Assembly (NCBI GenBank): GCA_027491195.1
Contig: JAIXWQ010000008.1
Coordinates: 248,001 to 312,000, forward strand
Length of the DNA stretch: 64,000 nucleotides
Source: Cytophagaceae bacterium
GTDB lineage: Bacteria; Bacteroidota; Bacteroidia; Cytophagales; Spirosomataceae
Direction: 5' to 3'
Position numbers and translations under genes: made by a program. The notes beneath the pieces were generated by a model that saw only the letters and a list, made by a program, of their open reading frames with translations, was not told where the DNA came from and searched no databases. Within the stretch, counting starts at the first letter, position 1. Every line of letters begins with the position of its first letter. Positions 60,755-64,000 of the stretch are shown piece by piece.

Positions 60755-62416
60755 ATGTTGAAGCACCTACATATTCAAAACTACTCGTTAATCGAACAAC
60801 TCGACCTGCATTTAACAGGTGGGTTAACTGTGATTACGGGGGAAACAGGTGCAGGTAAATCCATTTTATTAGGGGCAATCTCCTTATTATTAGGCCAAAG
60901 AGCCGACAGCAAAAGCCTCTTCGATGCTTCCAAAAAATGCATCATCGAAGGGCAATTTTCGCTTTCCGCTTACCCACATTTAGAAGCCATTTTTGCAGAG
61001 GAAGAAATCGATTTTGAAGAACCTTGTTTAATCCGACGCGAGATCAATCCACAAGGAAAATCCCGCAGCTTCGTGAATGACACTCCGGTTAACCTCGAAT
61101 CCCTGAAGCGAATAGGTAACGAATTAGTAGACATCCACTCCCAGCAAGATACGTGGTGGATGTCGCATCCAGACTTTACGCTGGATATGATTGATGCCTA
61201 CGCGCAAAATGAAGGTTTGAAAAAAACGTATGCGAGCGCCTTTACTGCCTGGCAATCTAGTGTCTCCGATTTACGCGACTTGGAATCTGCCTCTTCGAAA
61301 GGATCCCAAGAAATAGACTTCATTCAGTTTCAATTTGATGAACTTAGTAAGGCTCAGTTAAAGGAGGGTGAATATGAGGCCTTAGATACAGCCGTTCAAA
61401 AGCTCCAAAACGCCGAGCAAATTCAAGAAAAGCTTGCGATTTTAGCACAGGCACTGAGCTTGTCCGAGGTTTCTGCTTTGCAGCAAAGTCGCATCGCTTT
61501 ACAGCAGGCGACTGCTTTAAGCAAATGGGGAGAGAATTTTGCCGATTGGAAAACGCGCATCGAATCCATTTGGATTGAACTGAAAGATCTAGGTGCGGAA
61601 GTGGAGGGTGAGGCAGAAGACTTCATTTACGACCCTTTGGAATTAGAACAAAAACAGAAGCGATTAGACTTATTGAATCGTTTGCTGCAGAAATACCAGG
61701 TGAATTCCATTGCCGATTTAATCGAAATGCTGAGCTCTTTAGACTTGCGCCTTTCGCAATATTCTTCAATGGATACCATTTTAGCAGACGCACGCGCTCG
61801 CGTGGAAACGGATTTTGCTCAGGCAACAGATGCGGCCGCCTCACTTTCTTCCTCACGTTCATCGGTTTTAGAGGCCATTTCAACCGCCTTAGTTATTTCC
61901 TTGCAATCGCTGGGAATACCGAATGCGTCTTTATCTTGGGATCATACGGCCAAAGAACTAGCCGCAAACGGTTCGGACAAAATTCAATTACTATTCTCGG
62001 CAAATAAAGGTCTTGCTCCTAAACCCTTCAAGCAAATTGCTTCTGGTGGTGAGATGAGCCGCTTGATGTTATCCATCAAACATTTATTAGCTAAGAAAAG
62101 AGTGCTACCTACCCTCATTCTCGACGAAATCGATACAGGTGTTTCGGGTGAGATTGCGATCAAAATGGGCCAAATGCTCAGCCAAATGGGACAAGGTCAC
62201 CAAATTATTGCCATCACCCACCTGCCTCAAATCGCTGCCGCGGGATCCAAGCACTGGTTTGTTTACAAAGATCACGCTGGATCGAAAACTGTTTCGAACC
62301 TTCGCGAGTTACAAGAAGAGGAACGTGTGGAAGAAATTGCCAAGATGATCGGTGGGCAACAAGGCTACAAAGATCTATTAGGTAATGTTCGGAATTTAAT
62401 ACAGTCACATAAATGA
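60755..62416 (+). CDS. recN: DNA repair protein RecN
   Basis: RecN is an SMC-like ATPase that acts early in double-strand-break repair. The 553-residue protein has Walker A GETGAGKSILLGAI, a Q-loop region, long coiled-coil arms (about 155-370), the signature SGGEMSRLMLSIK and Walker B TLILDEIDTGVSGE. It is divergent from sucD. Its stop codon overlaps the next ATG by 4 bp (ATGA). It is full length. Confidence 0.97.
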   Translation: MLKHLHIQNYSLIEQLDLHLTGGLTVITGETGAGKSILLGAISLLLGQRADSKSLFDASKKCIIEGQFSLSAYPHLEAIFAEEEIDFEEPCLIRREINPQGKSRSFVNDTPVNLESLKRIGNELVDIHSQQDTWWMSHPDFTLDMIDAYAQNEGLKKTYASAFTAWQSSVSDLRDLESASSKGSQEIDFIQFQFDELSKAQLKEGEYEALDTAVQKLQNAEQIQEKLAILAQALSLSEVSALQQSRIALQQATALSKWGENFADWKTRIESIWIELKDLGAEVEGEAEDFIYDPLELEQKQKRLDLLNRLLQKYQVNSIADLIEMLSSLDLRLSQYSSMDTILADARARVETDFAQATDAAASLSSSRSSVLEAISTALVISLQSLGIPNASLSWDHTAKELAANGSDKIQLLFSANKGLAPKPFKQIASGGEMSRLMLSIKHLLAKKRVLPTLILDEIDTGVSGEIAIKMGQMLSQMGQGHQIIAITHLPQIAAAGSKHWFVYKDHAGSKTVSNLRELQEEERVEEIAKMIGGQQGYKDLLGNVRNLIQSHK

Positions 62417-62793
62417 AAAAATTACTAGTCCTCCCATTTTTATTCCTGGGATGTTCTCAAGCCGAAAAAAAGCTGAGTGAAGAATTGCAAACAAAGGTCT
62501 TAGGTTTACATGATGTGCTCATGCCACAAACGGAGCAAATCGTTTCCCTTAAATCGAAACTTGATAGCCTTTCGACTGGGGCAGATTCTGTTCACGTGAA
62601 GAAACTGATCGGCGCTTTAGATAAAGCAGATCAATCCATGATGGATTGGATGCACCAGTTTTCCATCGACAGTTTGGATAAAATGGAGGTAGATGCCAAA
62701 GTCATTTATCTGAAAAACCAGTACCAACAATTAACTGATCTTCAAAAATTGACAGATTCTACCCTACATGCGGCTCAAAATTATCGTCCTTAA
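62413..62793 (+). CDS. Small coiled-coil lipoprotein of unknown function
   Basis: This 126-residue protein has a lipobox (FLFLGC, lipid Cys at residue 14) and then a helical, charged body of about 110 residues with heptad-like repeats. It resembles the small Bacteroidota lipoproteins sometimes labelled viral A-type inclusion protein, a name without functional meaning. It starts inside the end of recN and its own end overlaps the SCO gene by 26 bp, so it is co-translated with both. I do not recognise a function. The neighbouring redox lipoproteins suggest a periplasmic role. Confidence 0.8.
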   Translation: MKKLLVLPFLFLGCSQAEKKLSEELQTKVLGLHDVLMPQTEQIVSLKSKLDSLSTGADSVHVKKLIGALDKADQSMMDWMHQFSIDSLDKMEVDAKVIYLKNQYQQLTDLQKLTDSTLHAAQNYRP

Positions 62794-63379
62794 TTTTCTG
62801 GTAGCCTTATTGGCATTTTCTTGTTCTCAAGAGAAGAAACTGCCTTTCTTAGGCCCTAAACAGGTGAATGCTCAAGGAGATACGGTATACCACCGAATCC
62901 CTTCCTTCCGTTTTTTAAATCAAGACTCCGTTTTTGTTAGCGAAAAGGATGTCGAGGGAAAGGTCTATGTGGCCGACTTCTTTTTTACCACCTGCCCTAC
63001 CATTTGCCCTAAAATGAAAACGCAGATGTTGCGCATCTATGAGCGTTACAAGGACCGCGATGAGGTAAGAATCATTTCCCACAGTATTGACCCAGATTTT
63101 GACACGCCTAATGTATTAAAAGACTACGCGACTCGACTTCAAGTGAAAGCGCCTAAATGGAATTTATTAACAGGAGATAAGGCCGCGATTTATCAACTAG
63201 GCCAGAAAAGCTATATGGTTTCCGCCCAGGAAGACCCAAATGAAGCAGGTGGATTTGTGCACAGTGGTGCCTTTATTTTGGTAGATAAAAACCGACATGT
63301 TCGCGGTATATATGATGGCACAGTGGAAGCTGAGGTAAATCATTTGCTGGAGGATATGGAGGTGCTTTTAAAAGAATGA
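62768..63379 (+). CDS. SCO1/SenC family lipoprotein (copper/redox, cytochrome oxidase assembly)
   Basis: SCO proteins deliver copper to, or reduce disulfides in, cytochrome c oxidase. The 203-residue protein has a lipobox (LLAFSC, Cys at 19), a thioredoxin-like fold and the full copper-binding set: Cys76 and Cys80 in CPTICP and His165 in GGFVHSGAF. It therefore looks competent to bind copper. It is lipid-anchored, facing the periplasm. It overlaps the upstream lipoprotein by 26 bp. A cytochrome c lipoprotein follows, which fits a respiratory role. Confidence 0.93.
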   Translation: MRLKIIVLNFLVALLAFSCSQEKKLPFLGPKQVNAQGDTVYHRIPSFRFLNQDSVFVSEKDVEGKVYVADFFFTTCPTICPKMKTQMLRIYERYKDRDEVRIISHSIDPDFDTPNVLKDYATRLQVKAPKWNLLTGDKAAIYQLGQKSYMVSAQEDPNEAGGFVHSGAFILVDKNRHVRGIYDGTVEAEVNHLLEDMEVLLKE

Positions 63380-63383
63380 TAAA

Positions 63384-63452
63384 TGGTGAATGGTAAATGA
63401 TTTTTGATTTACCATTTACCATTCACCACTTACCATTATTACGCCATTTACC
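63384..63452. repeat. Heptanucleotide repeat array with a perfect 16-bp inverted repeat
   Basis: Copies of ATTTACC run head to tail at 63407-63434 (ATTTACC, ATTTACC, ATTCACC, ACTTACC), with another ATTTACC at 63446-63452. The opposite strand copy upstream, TGGTGAATGGTAAATG (63384-63399), pairs perfectly over 16 bp with 63413-63428, leaving a 13-base loop. It lies in the 87-bp gap between the SCO and cytochrome c genes and is not followed by a T-run. It looks like a short tandem heptamer element rather than a terminator. Confidence 0.75.
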
Positions 63453-63466
63453 ATAAAATACAGAAC

Positions 63467-63838
63467 ATGAAAAATCTAGCCCTATTAATATTCGCCTCCT
63501 TTTTTTTCTCTTGCACCAGCAAAGAGGAAATCCTACAACAACAATATTCTGTTGAAGGAATGGCCTTGTATCAAACACACTGTGAAAATTGCCACCAGGC
63601 AGATGGAGCAGGATTGAGAAATTTATATCCTTCAATTCAAAAGACCCAACTAAGTCCAGAGGCATTAGCTTGCCTGATGAGATACGGAAAAAAAGGGAAT
63701 GGATATATGCCTGCGAATTCCAAATTACAAGCATTGGATGTAGCTGAATTAGTAACCTACATGCGAGAGAAGTGGGGAAATAAAAAGCAAGTTTTTCCGA
63801 CGGATAGCGCTAAAATGGCTTTGCAGAATTGTCGTTAA
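63467..63838 (+). CDS. Cytochrome c lipoprotein
   Basis: This 123-residue class I cytochrome c is lipid-anchored. It has the lipobox FFFSC (Cys16), the heme-binding motif CENCH (Cys39, Cys42, His43) and the axial ligand Met81 in GYMPAN. It is probably an electron carrier at the periplasmic face of the membrane, or a small domain feeding an oxidase, next to a SCO protein. I chose the ATG at 63467; the longer frame from 63404 starts at a TTG inside the repeat array. It overlaps the partial gene that follows by 4 bp. Confidence 0.92.
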   Translation: MKNLALLIFASFFFSCTSKEEILQQQYSVEGMALYQTHCENCHQADGAGLRNLYPSIQKTQLSPEALACLMRYGKKGNGYMPANSKLQALDVAELVTYMREKWGNKKQVFPTDSAKMALQNCR

Positions 63839-64000
63839 TTAGTGGGTAAGCCGTCCACTTGTACGACCGAATTACGTACTTTTCGAAGGGAATAACTGGA
63901 GAAATCTTGGGCCGCATCTAGGCCTACCCCATTCACTAATTCGGTTCTTGTTCGTAATTGAACTGCTTTATCTGTAAATATTCGTTTTTCTACGGGAAGC
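63835..64000 (-). CDS. C-terminal part of an unidentified gene (partial)
   Basis: On the minus strand a frame runs from the window edge to a stop at 63835-63837, giving 54 residues: LPVEKRIFTDKAVQLRT at the start of what is visible, and ending VQVDGLPTN. It overlaps the cytochrome c stop by 4 bp, which is consistent with the convergent 3' overlaps seen elsewhere in this window. The fragment has no motif I can recognise and too little length for a family call. It could also be a chance open frame. Confidence 0.5.
   Translation of the reverse strand, partial: LPVEKRIFTDKAVQLRTRTELVNGVGLDAAQDFSSYSLRKVRNSVVQVDGLPTN

Noticed and set aside
63384-63452. A CRISPR array or terminator at the heptamer repeats
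   Set aside because: The repeat unit is only 7 bp with no spacers, and the hairpin has no T-run after it.
63404-63466. A longer start for the cytochrome c gene
   Set aside because: The extension begins at a TTG inside the heptamer repeat array and encodes repeated Tyr/His/Thr residues. The lipoprotein signal starts at 63467.
1-64000. Mobile elements, prophage genes or tRNA/rRNA genes
   Set aside because: No transposase, integrase, phage structural gene, tRNA cloverleaf or rRNA segment was seen, and gene content and codon use look uniform. The one exception I keep open is the repeat pair at 39261-39719.

Overview
The window is a dense, mostly housekeeping stretch of a Bacteroidota chromosome, most likely a pigmented gliding Cytophagales member (a freshwater Spirosomataceae/Aquirufa-type bacterium is my guess, not something the sequence proves). 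The evidence is a gldK-gldL-gldM-gldN cluster with a PorP/SprF gene, gldD, a ubiE-porT-like pair, an argF' ornithine transcarbamylase of the N-acyl type, TonB-dependent receptor/DUF4249 pairs, a NagB-PIG-L fusion, a CrtW-type carotenoid ketolase, and promoters of the Bacteroidota form TTG/TTTG-N19-TAnnTTTG. I see no rRNA, tRNA, transposase, phage gene, CRISPR array or plasmid function.

Layout. 1-9.6 kb: a gluconate 2-dehydrogenase subunit 3-like protein cut by the window edge, pgeF, an exported CarboxypepD_reg-like protein, cdsA, a CPBP protease, dusB-eamA, a GH43 glycosidase, a carotenoid ketolase, then pyrH-frr with a terminator. 9.6-19.7 kb: patatin phospholipase, polyprenyl diphosphate synthase, a large TonB-type outer-membrane receptor, a GNAT acetyltransferase, the arginine operon argF'-argB-argE-like-argH, and ribE. 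19.7-31 kb: DUF1684 protein, a padR-pspC/GIN-GIN envelope operon with a palindromic operator in its promoter, a histidine kinase and AEC transporter, ubiE-porT, and a DUF4249 lipoprotein with its TonB receptor. 31-46 kb: HTH regulator and NagB-PIG-L fusion, a large FAD/Fe-S oxidoreductase, lysoplasmalogenase, nrdA, a 535-bp intergenic region rich in inverted repeats, rpmE2, a GlmU-like protein, holB, hemC, an SDR protein, obgE and adk. 46-64 kb: nitroreductase, pyk-plsC-gldD-priA, the T9SS/gliding core gldKLMN with porP, hemD, a DUF4271 protein, sucD, recN, three consecutive predicted lipoproteins (coiled-coil, SCO, cytochrome c), and the C-terminal end of an unidentified gene.

How the genes work together. 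Type IX secretion and gliding genes lie in three separate places (ubiE-porT, gldD, porP-gldKLMN). The arg operon converts N-acylornithine toward arginine. hemC and hemD catalyse consecutive tetrapyrrole steps but lie about 14 kb apart. Genes are tightly packed, with many 1-26 bp overlaps, and several convergent pairs share 3' ends. The most interesting unexplained signals are non-coding: the padR operator, a motif shared by the nrdA and rpmE2 leaders, nested inverted repeats between those two genes, a heptanucleotide repeat hairpin before the cytochrome c gene, and a terminator-like hairpin inside plsC. I found no clear new multi-gene system; the padR/PspC/GIN operon is the nearest candidate.
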